From Pristionchus mayeri (Eukaryota; Nematoda; Chromadorea; Rhabditida; Neodiplogasteridae): a stretch of DNA of 64,000 bases. The translations under genes were made by a program, and so were the position numbers. The stretch covers positions 33,089,469 through 33,153,468 of the forward strand of contig BTRK01000005.1 in the NCBI GenBank assembly GCA_036245805.1, written 5' to 3'. Every line of letters begins with the position of its first letter. Position 1 is the stretch's first letter. Positions 1 to 11,533 of this stretch are shown in pieces. The notes below the pieces were generated by a model. The model ran no database searches. It was not told the DNA's origin and saw only the letters and a list, made by a program, of their open reading frames with translations.

Positions 1-1150
1 AGGTTCGTTATGCAGACTCAAAAGGTTATTACAAAAGAGGATGCTAAGGTACAACTACAATAATCTGACAAGAAGAGTTCAATCTTCAACATACACTTTC
101 CCTCAAAACGAAGACTCTTCTAACAATTCAATGGTTAACGATGAATAACACGTTAACTCCATTTCTGAAGTTATTCCCCGTTAAATTATACAAATTTACA
201 ATAATAGAAGTTCATTGAAACTAGCCTAAATCAGAAGTTTACCCCATCACTTTGTAAATACAAAAATACCTGACCGTTAAGAAGTTTCCGTTGATGCATC
301 GTTGTATATAAATTCTTGTTCCTTCCCTTGTGATGCAAGCAGAGGTCCTTAAAAAAGGAAACCACAAGCCGACACCGCATAGAAAATAGAAAAGAAAATG
401 GAAAAAAGTCGGACCTGACTAGCAGAGAAGAGTCGCTCATGACGCCCCAGACTCCAGGGGCGTGTCGCAGTAAGGGCGACCTGCAGAAACAATAATAAGC
501 CTAAATTTATAACAAAAGAAGCTCTAAAATCGAAGGAAAAGTGACTAGAATCCATAGAAAATGAGCAGAAAATCAAGCATTTCCAAAACAGGGCTACCGA
601 TAATCGACGAGATGCTGTAACCGCTCTAGAATCAACGTATTCAATCAGGCGAAGGTTTTGAAATACAAAATTAGCTAATTTGAAAGCAAAAACGAACGAA
701 AACGTGGCAGCAAACTGCAAGCTCGCAGAAATCGAGTCTCAGAGCCGGACCGGTGAATATCAAATTAACTACTGTAGTTCCGGGTGTGTCAAATTAATTA
801 TCTTTAGTTTCAAAATTAAATTACGATAAATAGCAAATTTATGAATTTATGAATTGTATGCCAATCGATCGGGAAGGACCCCCTGCGTCTGAAAACCGAA
901 AATTCGAATTAGTTCTTTCTCTGCCCGAGCCGAAAAATGGCGGGGGGACACGGGGGGACACCCGGGGACACCGGGGTGTCCCGTTTTCATGTAGAGATCT
1001 GACCGGACTGTAGACCGAGGGATACTTTTTTTTATTTCAAGCTATTATGTTGCCATGATAATTTATGTATTATTTTTATTATTTTTTTAATGTGTTCGAT
1101 TTCTCGGAAGACACGCTTCCTTCACAATATAGATGAAAATTTATTTACAA
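1..1150. other. Gene-poor stretch with a G-rich tract
   Basis: No convincing coding exon is visible on either strand; the short open frames lack splice partners and recognisable motifs. The one notable object is the G-rich tract at 942-980, listed separately. Confidence 0.5.
942..980 (+). other. G-quadruplex-capable and hairpin-capable G-rich tract
   Basis: Four runs of four to six G (942-947, 952-957, 964-967, 973-976) are separated by short ACAC-type loops, the arrangement that can form a four-stranded G structure. The second half (GGGGACACCGGGGTGTCCC) is also nearly self-complementary and could form a hairpin instead. The surroundings are AT-rich, so the tract stands out. Function is unknown. 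Confidence 0.55.
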
Positions 1151-1271
1151 TTAAATCAATATCAATAAGTGAAGCATTTCATTGAGAGTGTCGGCTCTTC
1201 TCGTCAGTCGCATCTCATGCATCTGCTTCGTGATCAGAGGGTCGAACACGAGAATTGCCAGTAATATAATC
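1151..1271 (-). CDS. C-terminal exon of an unidentified membrane protein (partial)
   Basis: Read on the minus strand, a TATATTTAG acceptor just above 1271 leads into 39 codons and a TAA at 1153-1151. The peptide starts with a hydrophobic stretch (IILLAILVF) and continues with a charged amphipathic tail (HEMRLTRRADTLNEML), which looks like the end of a last transmembrane helix plus a cytoplasmic tail. The upstream exons were not found. The foldback element, mariner and LTR element occupying 1.7-9.9 kb may have pushed them far away or destroyed them. It could also be a chance open frame. Confidence 0.35.
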
Positions 1272-1689
1272 CTAAATATAAATAAAAATATGCATTAAAC
1301 ATTGTTTTACCAATAGTTCTGCTGGAATTCAATTACTGTAGTGCAATAAAAAAAAGCAGTTAAACAATGTACTCACATGAATTAGGTATGCTGCTATTGC
1401 ATGATTAACACTTCAGTGAGGGCTGAAATTAAATGGGATTATATGTTTGAGTGTATTCATGAAGTTTTTTCCTTACTGGTTATTAATTATAAATATTAAT
1501 ATTTAAAAAAATGTTAACAGTAACCCACTATTGAAGAATCAGAAACCAATTAACGGTTCCAGGTCGCATCCGGCAGTTTGAAGCTCACTTTTCTGTGCGA
1601 TTTTAGATGATAATTTTAACGAAGACAAATATCTCACATTGAATATATTTGATAATGACGTATAGGTTGGATTGATATTCCTCCGAGAG

Positions 1690-3139
1690 TACGGTAGCGC
1701 CAATAAGTATTGAAACGATTTGTTATTTTGCTATAACTTTTTCGCTGATCTATTTAACAATTTGGATGTTGTGGTACTATACGCCAAATCGATCGAGGAA
1801 TACGATGCACATATTGCATCATCACGTGCCTCAAAACTTATTGCGTAGTGATGACGCATTCGAATTTCACTTTTTCAAACAAGCGTTATTCTTACACAGA
1901 TTTTTTCCAGATTGCCAAACTTTCTGACGTTGGAGATAGGACCGAGGCCTATCCAGAATAAAAAATTGAAGTTGCTGCTCGGTCGCACATTGGCTGCAGC
2001 CTTGTTGCAAAATCGAAGCCGGAAATTCAGATTTCGGCTTCTAGAGGACCTAGAGACTCTTTCAAGGCATCACAATCATCGTCGGGATGAGAGCAGATGA
2101 TCCTGAGAATATGAAAACAATATCTTGAAATTTGCCCTCAGGGCATGAAAAAATATCTTTTTCACATGACCACTTTTTGGAGATGCATAACTATGTAGGA
2201 ACTGTATGTAAAAATCTAGTTTTTGCTTAATCATATTCACAATAATGTAGTTATATGATTCCCAACTTTTAGAGGGTTTGGATATCTTTCCTGTCCACGG
2301 CGATCGTGTTTCGGAGGCACTTTCGAATCCCGGACCGGCTATTTTCGTCTGCACCCTCCCTCCAACCGTGCCCAAAGTTATTGAAAGATTTCAAAAAGTT
2401 GGGATTCAGTTATTCATAACATGTTGGACATGTACACACAATAACAAAAGTTTTCCACAACTTTTTCTCAAACATGTTTTCGAAGGGTCCTGCAATCAGT
2501 ACCACGGTGCACCTCCGAAACACGATCGCCGTGGACAGGAAAGATATCCAAACCCTCTAAACAGTTGGGAATCATATAACTACATTATTGAAAACATGAT
2601 TAAGCAAAAACTAGATTTTTATATACAGTTCCTACATAGTTATGAATCTCCAAAAAGTGGTCATGTGAAAAAGATATTTTTCATGCCCTGAGGGCAAATT
2701 TCAAGATATTATTTTCATATTCCCAGGATCATCTGCTCTCATGCCGACGATGATTTTGATGCCTTGAACGAGTCTCTAGGTCCTCTAGAAGCCGAAATCT
2801 GAATTTCCGACTTCGATTTTGCAGCAAGGCTGCAACCAATGTGCGACCGAGCAGCAACTTCAATTTTTTATTCTGGATAGGCCTCGGTCCTATCTCGAAC
2901 GTCAGAAAGTTTGGCAATCTGGAAAAAATCTGTGTAAGAATAACGCCTGTTTGGAAAAGTGAAATTCGAATGCGTCATCACTACGCAATCAGTTATGAGG
3001 CACGTGATGATGCAATATGTGCATCGTATTCCTCGATCGATTTGGCGTATAGTACCACAACATCCAAATTGCTAAATAGATCAGCGAAAAAGTTATAGCA
3101 AAATAACAAATCGTTTCAATACTTATTGGCGCTACTGTA
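1690..3139. mobile_element. Foldback element 1 (palindromic, TA-flanked, non-autonomous)
   Basis: Positions 1692 to about 2320 and about 2508 to 3137 are long inverted copies of each other, separated by a loop of about 190 bp. The ends read C(A/G)GTAGCGCC inward and are flanked by TA (1690-1691 and 3138-3139), the target duplication of Tc1/mariner-type transposons. The matching short open frames in the two arms (1912-2100 plus, 2729-2917 minus) are mirror images and not genes. Internal sequence around ACCGAGGCCTA...AGAATAA and GGTCGCACAT is shared with the element at 55805-57142, so these are two members of one family. No transposase is encoded, so movement would need one supplied from elsewhere. 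Confidence 0.85.
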
Positions 3140-3757
3140 TGTCGGAGAATCTGAAGAAAATCGGTAAACATGCAAACATTACAACGAAAAAACGCGTGAG
3201 CAAAGGGAAAGTGATTTTTGAAGAAGAGGGAGGATTCGAAGGAAGGAGGGCGGCGAGAATTACTCATCGTCCACGTTTCTAAGTTCATCATTCTCAAAGT
3301 ACTGGGCATTGTTGACACTTTCTGGTTCAGAAAAGCGTGAAATTGGACTCTAACTCTATTTCAAAAGTTCTAACTCAACAGTAATTCTCATAATAAATTC
3401 ATCCGTATCCGGCAGACACACGAATTTAATTTCAATTTTGAAATATCGCGAGTGGAACAAGCACCCAAAATTGGATATCCCTTTTTTAATTTACATTTTT
3501 TACGATGCAATAAAATAACATTTATTGTAAGATGAATTACTCTAGTAGAAATATTATCTTCTCATCATTCACTTCACTTCTATTCAGTACTTCGCGCCAA
3601 TATTCTTGATAGTTACCAATCACGCTTTATCAAACAAAAAAATGCAACTAACGCAAAGCAGCAAGAAGAAGCATTGAACGCTTTTTTTTCTGGAATTCTT
3701 GTGATTTTGGCTAAGAGATTCGTTCACGGTGAATATTTCCCTTGCCATTGTTGAACT
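3140..3757. other. Spacer between foldback element and mariner remnant
   Basis: I see no supported gene. A purine-rich piece near 3200-3290 could hold a short minus-strand exon ending in acidic residues (before 3252), but no splice partners or start could be matched to it. Confidence 0.4.
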
Positions 3758-3759
3758 TA

Positions 3760-4119
3760 TCAGGTTGTGAAAAAAGTAACGCTCGATTTTTAAATTAACT
3801 TTTCTGAGCTACCCCGCCTTTTGTTGCCGCCTGATTATCATATTGTTATATATGCACATTGAGTGCTTGGATACTCTTTCCATCGCGCATTTGTTCAAGC
3901 CTGTGCAATTGGTATTGAGGACAGAAGATGGTGACAAAGATGCATCGCCAAAGAGTTGAACTGATTATGTTTGGTCCTAACAATCCACGGAGAGTTAAGA
4001 TAGGGCACATATTATGTCATATGCGCAAAGTACGTCGTACGGATAACACAATACAACATGTGGACCTGGTCTGCTGCGAAACTCCTGTCAGAAAATGCAC
4101 TTAGTTTTGAACTTGACCC
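3760..4119 (+). mobile_element. Old mariner-like element, left part (split by the LTR retrotransposon)
   Basis: It begins with TCAGGTTGTGAAAAAAGTAA after a TA at 3758-3759. The same terminal repeat ends the related element at 42745-44010, and the interior of 3760-4119 aligns along its length with the reverse complement of that element (for example TTGAGTGCTTGGATAC and CAATTGGTATTGAGG). The match stops exactly where the LTR begins at 4120 and resumes after 9165. No intact transposase frame is present. Confidence 0.8.
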
Positions 4120-4428
4120 TGTTGTATAGGAACCCAATAATAGCTAAATCCCCTAATTTAAATATTCCTATACACAAATCATTCAGTTCTCGATTACCTC
4201 ATGTGAGTATTACTGTAAGTCTCGCCTTCAACCTGTCACACACATTTTCGGCGCAACTATTGGCGTGTTACATTTCTCTCTCTCGCTCCCTCCATGTCAG
4301 TCTAGCTTTTGTCTCTCTCGTGAGCTGTGACTCAATCTGCTCTCTGTATTTTATTTATTGTGGATAAACCTTGCGTTTACCCGTCCTCTCCCGTCTACTA
4401 CGACATATCAAGGGACACGGATACAACA
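4120..4428 (+). repeat. 5' long terminal repeat
   Basis: It is 309 bp long, starts TGTTGTAT and ends ATACAACA, a perfect 8-bp terminal inverted repeat with the usual TG...CA ends. The first ~160 bp reappear at 9002-9165. A primer-binding site is expected directly after 4428, where the sequence reads TGGCGTTCAGG from 4430; I cannot name the matching tRNA. Confidence 0.9.
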
Positions 4429-4708
4429 CTGGCGTTCAGGATCTTCAAGGACTAAGAAATTTTCGTCACCTTACGTAATTCACGTGGAGTTTCGATTTGA
4501 GTAAGAGGATCGGTCCGCTGGTGACTGATCTGGACTCAAATCGACTGAGTAAAAGGGCAGGAGGTTGATCGCTGGATTAGCCTGTACCCTAAACTCACAA
4601 TTACTAGTAGAGAGTTGCTCACTGGAGTGACTTGTGCTAGTAATTGAACAGAGATTGTCCTCTGATCGTGGCAGAGTGCTGCCAAATTTTTGAATACACA
4701 CCCTCACA

Positions 4709-6830
4709 ATGTCTGGAGATGAAGTGTTGGATAACGAGGAACTTACCAACCAAGTGATGGATTTGAAGCAGCTGCTCACAACTGTGACACACTTCATAAT
4801 GGAACAGAGACAGAATGGAAACACGGTTCCCTCGACCGAACAATCTACAGGCTCGATTAACGATTTCGAATCTCGTATCCACGAGTTCGTCTACTCCCCG
4901 GAAGATGGCTCAACTTTCGAGAGATGGTGGAATCGGCACGAGGACATCTTCGACATCGATCTCAAGGAATGGGAGGACGTGAAGAAGATACGGCTCTTAC
5001 TCAGACACGTCTCCACTTCAGTGGAACGCACTTTCACTGAATCGGTAGCCCCTACCAAGTGGACAGAGATGACGCTGGAGGATGTCAAGAAGAAGATGCT
5101 GACTCTGTTCGGCGACAACACTTCTCTCTTCGACAGACGACGGTTCATGCTCGATCTGAAGATGAGCAAGGAGAACATCGAGGATGTGCGCGCTCTCGCT
5201 GCCCGCGTCAATCAGACAGTTGAAAGAGCGGAAGTGAAGACAGCCACAGTGGACGAGTGGAAGGTTCTGACCTTTCTCCACTCCCTCGATCTCCCACGTT
5301 ACTCGGATGTGCATCTCAAAATGATGCAGACGGCAAAGCAGAAAGGACCAGCCTGCACTCTGGAGGATCTCCTCTCTGTGTACAATGACATCGCCCAGCT
5401 CAAGCAGGACTCGAGAGCAATGACAGAATCGAGTCGGGAGGTGCATTTCGTGAACAAGAAAGGCAAGGAGAACAAGCCCTTCCAGAAGGACAGCAAAACG
5501 GTTCAATGGAAAATTAATCCGGCTCAGAAGCAGGATAAACCCTGTCTCTCCTGTGGCAAGAAAGATCACAAACGAGACGACTGCCGGTTCCTGAATGCCG
5601 AATGCAGACATTGTAGGAGGAAGGGACACATCGCTCAGGCATGCCTTTCGAAGAACAAGCAGATGCACACTGTCAGCGTGTCTACAGTAGCCACATCCGA
5701 CTACCACATCCGAGTGGACCTCAACGGTCAGTCAACCTCGATCAAGATCGACACCGGAGCGGACATGACAATCGTCTCCGAGAAGACGTGGAGGAACATC
5801 GGCGAGCCCAAGTGCTCGAACGCCGACTGCACAGCAACGTGCGCCAATGGAGAGAAACTGGAACTACTCGGGAAGTTCAAGGCCAAGTACGGCGGAGTCG
5901 AGGCGATCGCTGACATCTACGTCACTCGCCAGGACATAAATCTACTCGGAAGGAATCTCATCAAGCTGCTGGAGCTGATCGAGATCCGAGAGCTCGAAAC
6001 AGTTCTCCATGTGATCAACACATCACTCTCCACGAACGAGGAATACACTGAGTGGGTGAAGAAGGAGTATCCCGAAGTAACCGCAAGTGGACTCGGAAGT
6101 TGCACAGAGATGTCAGCATCTCTTCAACTCAAGCCTGATGCGAAGCCCGTCTTCATCAAGGCAAGACCGGTGCCCTACGCACTGACGGAGAAGGTGGACA
6201 AGGAACTCGAGCGACTGGAGAAGATAGGAGTCATCGAGAATGTACAGCGATTGGACAGCCCCCATACTGACTGTGAGCAAACCGAACGGTTCGATACGAA
6301 TGTGCGCAGACTTCAGCACGGGTCTCAACGCCGCCATCGATCTACCGGCTCACCCCTTCCGGCTCCTGACGACATCTTCGCCACTCTCAATGACCTGGCA
6401 GAGGCATACCTGCAGGTTCCACTGGATGAGGACGCCCAGAAGCTACTCGTCATCAACACGCACAAGGGTCTCTTCCAGTACAAGAGACTGCCCTTCGGTG
6501 TGAAGGCTGCCCCCGGCATTTTCCAACGGCTAATGGACACAATGCTGATCGGAGTAAAGCACGCCCTCCCTTATCTGGATGATATCATCATCGGAGGGAG
6601 CACCAAGGAGGAGCATGACAGCACTCTTCAGGAGGTCATGCGTCGGCTCAAGCACTACGGACTCCGCACACGCGCTGAAAAGTGCTCATTCGGAATGAAG
6701 GAGGTCAAATTCCTCAGCTTCATCATCAACAAGGACGGTAGACACACCGATCCGAAGAAGACGGAGGCCATCCGTACGATGCCGGCACCCGAGAATCCCA
6801 GCATGCTGAGAAGCTTCCTGGGTATGGTGA
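4709..6830 (+). pseudogene. gag, protease and reverse transcriptase region of the LTR element (frame-broken)
   Basis: The reading frame opens at ATG 4709 with an acidic, helical gag-like stretch. Two Cys-rich knuckles follow near 5548-5645 (CLSCGKKDHKRDDC, then CRHCRRKGHIAQAC), which bind packaged RNA in this family. The aspartic protease motif is IDTGAD near 5746. The reverse transcriptase active site is YLDD near 6571, after KRLPFGV near 6481. Between about 6245 and 6360 the expected reverse transcriptase sequence continues in another frame and then returns, and near 6830 the frame is lost again. These are at least three indels relative to a working copy, so this copy should not make a complete polyprotein unless the breaks are assembly errors. 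Confidence 0.88.
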
Positions 6831-6855
6831 CCACAACGGTCAATTCATCGAGGGT

Positions 6856-7386
6856 ATGCACAAGAAGAGGGGACCACTGGACGATCTACTGCAAAAGGAT
6901 GCCAAGTGGATCTGGACACCTCAGTGTGACAAGGCATTCAACGAGCTCAACACGCAACTCTCGCTCGTGCACTACGACCCCAAGAAGGAAATCGTGGTCG
7001 CAGCAGATGCTTGCGAGGACGGCATTGGCGCTGTAATCCTCCATCGCTTCCCAGACGGTTCACTCAGGGCAATCTGCCATGCTTCGAGAAAGCTCAAGCC
7101 AGCCGAGAAGAACTACGGACAGATTGAGAAGGAGGCACTCGGACTGATCTATGCAGTTGGAAAGTTCCATAAGTACATCTACGGACGGAGATTCACACTG
7201 CAGACGGATCATAAACCACTCGTGACCATCTTCGGATCGCCCAAGGGAGTACCAGCGTACACGGCTAAGCGCATCTACAGATGGGCGGAGACGCTCCTCG
7301 TGTACGATTTCAAGATCGAGTACGTGAACACACACTCGTTCGCTTACGCCGACGCTCTCTCACATCAACGAATGCCAATCGGATAA
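6856..7386 (+). pseudogene. RNase H region of the LTR element
   Basis: This segment continues pol in a different frame from the reverse transcriptase. It shows the connection region, then the RNase H signature AADACEDGIGAV near 7003 with the first catalytic Asp, a GQIEKEALG stretch with the catalytic Glu near 7119, and LQTDHKPL near 7198 with another Asp. Its frame closes at 7386 while the integrase frame starts upstream of its own domain, so the parts are joined only across a frame break near 7370-7388. Confidence 0.85.
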
Positions 7387-7387
7387 G

Positions 7388-8917
7388 GTCTGTGTCGACC
7401 GACTCTCAATCGAGGAGGACATCAACGGTTCTCTTCAATCAACAATCAGACGTCTCCCAGTCACAACCGATGACATCAAAGCGGAGACCGCGAAGGATGC
7501 ACTTCTGCAGGAGGTCATCCAGAAGCACATCAAGGGATGGAGTCACAAGGACGCGAAGGATACACGTCTGACTGCCTACTACTCAAGAAGAGCCGAGCTC
7601 AGTCTCGTGAAGGGATGTCTCCTCTTCGGATCACGAGTAGTCGTCCCGTGCATACTCCGAACAAGGGTCATGAAGGAACTTCACTCAGAGCACCCAGGAA
7701 TCGTTCGGATGAAGTCGCTGGCAAGAAGCATCTGCTTCTGGCCTGGATTGGACCAGGAGGTGGAACAAACGGTCAGTAGATGCGATCGGTGCGCGAAAGC
7801 CGCCAAGTCTCCAGTCAAAGTCCCACTCCAGCCATGGCCCACTTCTGAGCGACCATGGGAGCGAGTTCACATCGACTACGCTGGACCCATCAGAGGAGAA
7901 TACTACCTCGTCATCGTGGATTCACACAGCAAATGGCCTGAGGTGTACTGCACGCAGCAGATCACGGCTTCGAAGACTGTGGATTTCATGAAGGATGCCA
8001 TCAGCAGATTCGGTATCCCTGAAGTGATCGTCTCGGACAATGGGACACAGTTCACTTCAGAACTCTTCCGGCTCATGTGCACCTCCTACGGTATCAAGCA
8101 CATCACCATCGCACCGTACCATCCGCAATCCAACAGACAAGCAGAACGGTTCGTGGACACGCTCAAGCGGAGCCTGAAGAAGATGAACGGAGAGGCTCCC
8201 AACAAGGACATCATCCGTCAATTTCTGATGACGTACAGGAGGACCCCGAATCCGAACACTCCAGGAGGACGGAGACCCTCGGAGATCTTCCTCGGACGGC
8301 TCATCAGGACTCGAGTTGACCTCATCTTCCCAAGAACTCGATCCGAGAAGATCGATGAGAAGATGAAGGCACAATTCGACAAATATCACGGAGCGAAGGA
8401 CAGGAGATTCACGGTCGGAGAGCAAATCTACTACCGTGCACCGGATGGACCAAACCATACGAAATGGTTTCCCGGAGTGATCACTGGAAGGAGAGGAAAA
8501 GTGATGTTTGAGATCGAAGTGGAGAAGAAGAAGCAAAGAGCACATGCGAACCAACTTCGCAGAAGAGCAAACGGACAGCCATTCTCTGAGCAGAGAGAGT
8601 CCTCTCTACTGCCTCTCGATCTTCTCCTGGATACATTCGAACTGGAGCTGCCCAATCACATCGAGGATCCGATGCTCGACCAGGACATCATTCCACTTCC
8701 GGTTCTCGAGCAGGACCACTTCAATCTCACGGATGAGAACGACGACATGCAGACCGCCGTCTCTGGACAATCTACAGCTCCTTCATCCCCGTTCACTTCT
8801 GCTCCTACGACGCCCGTTCCTTCTCCAGTCAGGAGACAATCGACGCGCAATCGTCAACCACCTGCACGACTCGAGGTCAACCCTTACGCGAAGACGTATG
8901 CTACGAAGAAGAAGTGA
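7388..8917 (+). pseudogene. Integrase region of the LTR element
   Basis: The integrase frame is open from about 7388 to the stop at 8915-8917. An HHCC zinc-binding segment lies near 7680-7800 (ELHSEHPG, then CDRCAKA). The catalytic core shows its Asp in VHIDYAGP near 7867, the second Asp in VSDNGTQF near 8030 and the Glu in NRQAERFV near 8130, the DDE triad that joins element DNA to the host. A C-terminal tail rich in Ser, Thr and Pro follows. As an isolated domain it looks intact, but it has no start of its own and depends on the disrupted upstream frames. Confidence 0.87.
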
Positions 8918-9001
8918 CCCGACCAACAGTGCTACGGTTCACCTCACCTCTTTCCCACATAGTTTTCTTTAAGATCGGTAATACCAATCTTGAAGGGGAG
9001 G

Positions 9002-9165
9002 TGTTGTATAGGAACCCAATAATAGCTAAATCCCCTAATTTAAATATTCCTATACACAAATCATTCAGTTCTCGATTACCTCATGTGAGTATTACTGTAA
9101 GTCTCGCCTTCAACCTGTCACACACATTTTTGGCGCAACTATTGGCGTGTTACATTTCTCTCTCG
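9002..9165 (+). repeat. 3' long terminal repeat, truncated
   Basis: It starts TGTTGTAT like the 5' copy and follows it with one substitution until a CT run. It then jumps straight into mariner sequence at about 9166. About 145 bp of LTR and about 200 bp of the flanking mariner are missing, which points to one deletion across the junction after insertion. Confidence 0.88.
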
Positions 9166-9886
9166 AATATTACAAAACTTTGGTGAAAAATCCTAACTTT
9201 TGTGGATAAATGTTAAAGCATAACTTTATACATCAGTAGCCAACTGGGCGAGGTCAGGATATAGCTCCATTTTGAGAAAATTTATTCATTCACCGTACCA
9301 ATAGTCAAAATTTTGGCTATTTTGACCTTTATTTAACAATTCTGAAAAACGTTTTTTTCTAAATGTGGACAAGGCATGTGCATAACCGTTTCCCTGAGAT
9401 TTGTAGCACCATAGTGTACCATGTAAGCGCACTTATGAATGATCTTATGAATGATTATGAATGAGGCACAGTCTGAATGATCCTCTAAGCATGAAACATG
9501 ATCGCTTGGACAGTGTTACCTTGGAAAGGTTTGAATTCAATAAATTGTAATTCGTGCTATTTTGAAGCACGCATGATCTCAGACGTATTTTTCGAAAGAA
9601 CTCCCAATGGGCTTCTCGCATCACTATATGCAAATGTACGGTCATTTTTTCTCGTGAAATACGAGCGTCAGAAACAATTTTTTGAAAAGTGTGAAAATAT
9701 CACATTTGAGAAATTAGAAATACTAGTTACCCAAAAGGCATAATGCGAGTCCAGCAGGTGCATATATTGGTCATGTGTACCCCTACTATATGCTGCCGAG
9801 CTAGCTTAAGACCTTTATCGAAAAAGATTTTAGACAGGCTCAAACATCATGATTCAAATCGAGCGTTACTTATTTCACAACATAAA
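9166..9886 (+). mobile_element. Old mariner-like element, right part
   Basis: Sequence here (GGTGAAAAATCC..., GAGAAAATTTATTCATTCACCGT..., CCCCTACTATATGCT) aligns with the reverse complement of 43440 down to 42790. It ends in GCGTTACTTATTTCACAACATAA, the diverged partner of the left terminal repeat at 3760. With 3760-4119 it makes up one element of the same kind as 42745-44010. Only broken short frames are present. Confidence 0.78.
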
Positions 9887-10079
9887 CATTATGTTAAGGG
9901 CAAAAAGGAAAGAATTTCCAGCAAAAAAACAAACAAATTCGTCCTTCACACTCTGCGTTGTTTAATGTTCCTCCTTCCTTAGTCATTCTCTTTTGTAACT
10001 GCGATACCGAGAAATGTCACGATGATTGGAGAGGAAAGTCTCTACCTCATTTGACGTTCCTATTGACTATAATATCGTA
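9887..10079. other. Short AT-rich spacer
   Basis: No gene or repeat was recognised. Confidence 0.4.
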
Positions 10080-10650
10080 GCGTCTGTCTGTCCGTTAGTC
10101 CGTTTGTCTGTAACGCTTTTTTCCTAAAAATCGTCATAACTCGCTTCAAACTCATACTAGAAGGCTAAATCCTTGACCCTCTCGACGAGCGCTTTCATAA
10201 TTTGTTCTTTGATCTTTGATCTTTGATCTTTTAGCCCTTTTCGCTCATATCTCGCTTCAAACGCATCGCCTTGGCTTCGGACCTTGACCGTTGGCATCAA
10301 CTAGACGAGCGCTTTTAAAATTTACATATTTGATCTTTTATCTTTGATCTTTGATCTTTTCGCCTTTTCGCTCATATCTTGCTTCAAACACATCGCCTTC
10401 ACTTCGGGCCTTGACCGTTGGCATCATCTAGACGAGCGCATTTAAAATTTACTTATTTGATCTTTGATCTTTGATCTTTTCGCCTTTTCGCTCATATCTT
10501 GCTTCAAACACATCGCCTTGGCTTCGGACCTTCACCGATGGCATCACCTAGACGAGCACTTTTAAAATTTGTATTCTTAATTGTTGATCTTTGAACTTTG
10601 ATCTTTAATCCTAAGTTGTTTTTCGCTTCAAAATCATCTTAGAAGGCCAA
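10080..10650 (+). repeat. Minisatellite, about 120-127 bp unit, about four to five copies
   Basis: A unit containing TCGCTCATATCT(T/C)GCTTCAAAC, CATCGCCTT, GGCATCA..TAGACGAGCGC and a run of TTTGATC repeats recurs. The phrase TCGCTCATAT starts at 10241, 10368 and 10488, with degenerate first and last copies around 10130 and 10620. The left edge carries a (TCTG/TCCG) track. The nested 7-bp TTTGATC repeat suggests growth by slippage as well as by whole-unit duplication. Confidence 0.85.
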
Positions 10651-11533
10651 GACTTTGACCATGTGACATTTTCCAGCACTGTTTCCGTGAAATTGATTCC
10701 CAATCTGCACTCATCCCCGCAGCGTGAGCGCTGTGACAGGCTCCGGGGGTGATTCGAAAAAGTTGTGATGGGGCGAAGCCACATCTCAATTGTAGTGTAC
10801 AACTATTCATACTTAAAATTGGAATACTTAAAACTGGAAACGAAAATATATAACATTCGCAAACGCATCTACCCATTCCCGCTGCGAAAATTCGTGGAGC
10901 CGACGGTGACTCGAAAAATATCTGATGGAGGTTGACAAATTTGGCTTCAGTAAATGCACCTTAGAAAATGTGAGGCACCGTTGTCACTCTACCGATTATG
11001 AATGTTTTTAATGTTTATGATAACTCAGCAATATGTGACAAACGTGTACAAAACTAACGGGGCAAGAGAGGCTTTCTCGTATTTCCACCTCCAATATCTT
11101 CAGTTTTTTCTGTTTTGCGGTGGAGGCCATCTTCTTGGAAGCAAGAACGAGCGGGTCAAGGGAGATTGAACACTTCAGTAGGTAGTAATGAAGTGTGTAA
11201 GTCGATGAGAGGAGTGAGATGGGAGAGTAGAGAAAGTGTAATCTTGAGAGGTGGAGAGGAGCAGGGAACAGCTACTCGAGTAAACAGCTGGATTACACCA
11301 CCACTGAGATCTGCCTGGCCATTTCCCCCACTTTCTCTTGAGCTCGTGTGATTTGAGCTTTATTTAATAAATAATCTGCTTAATTTGATGCTAATTGTCA
11401 TTATTTTCCTGCATTCATCTCTGCATTTACTTTTTTTCTGTTCATTTGCTGCGGAGATTCTCTGTTTCCATACGACGTTTCGGGCCCTCATTTCAGTTCT
11501 CACTGAGGAGCATGCTGTAATATCTTGGTCGCG
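10651..11533. other. Region upstream of the macro-domain gene
   Basis: No supported exon was found. The open frames around 10634-10876 (minus) and 11115-11351 (plus) lack domains and consistent splice sites. Any promoter or trans-splice site of the gene starting at 11534 would lie here; I could not pick one out. Confidence 0.4.

Larger units (their letters stand above)
4120..9165 (+). mobile_element. Ty3/gypsy-type LTR retrotransposon inserted in a mariner-like element
   Basis: The 5' LTR is 4120-4428 and the 3' LTR is 9002-9165, truncated. Between them lie gag, a CCHC zinc-knuckle region, protease, reverse transcriptase, RNase H and integrase in that order, the order typical of Ty3/gypsy elements. 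A purine tract (GAAGGGGAGG, 8992-9001) abuts the 3' LTR. Over the shared ~160 bp the LTRs differ by one substitution plus a CT-repeat length change, so the insertion is recent. Even so the pol region is broken by several frame changes. The element and about 200 bp of its mariner host have lost sequence at the 3' junction, so no target-site duplication can be seen. Confidence 0.93.

Noticed and set aside
1912..2917. Two similar 62-residue proteins on opposite strands
   Set aside because: They are mirror images produced by the arms of foldback element 1, not a gene family.
10080..10650. Coding repeat protein
   Set aside because: Repeats contain stops in all frames and unit length changes from 127 to 120 bp, so this is noncoding minisatellite.
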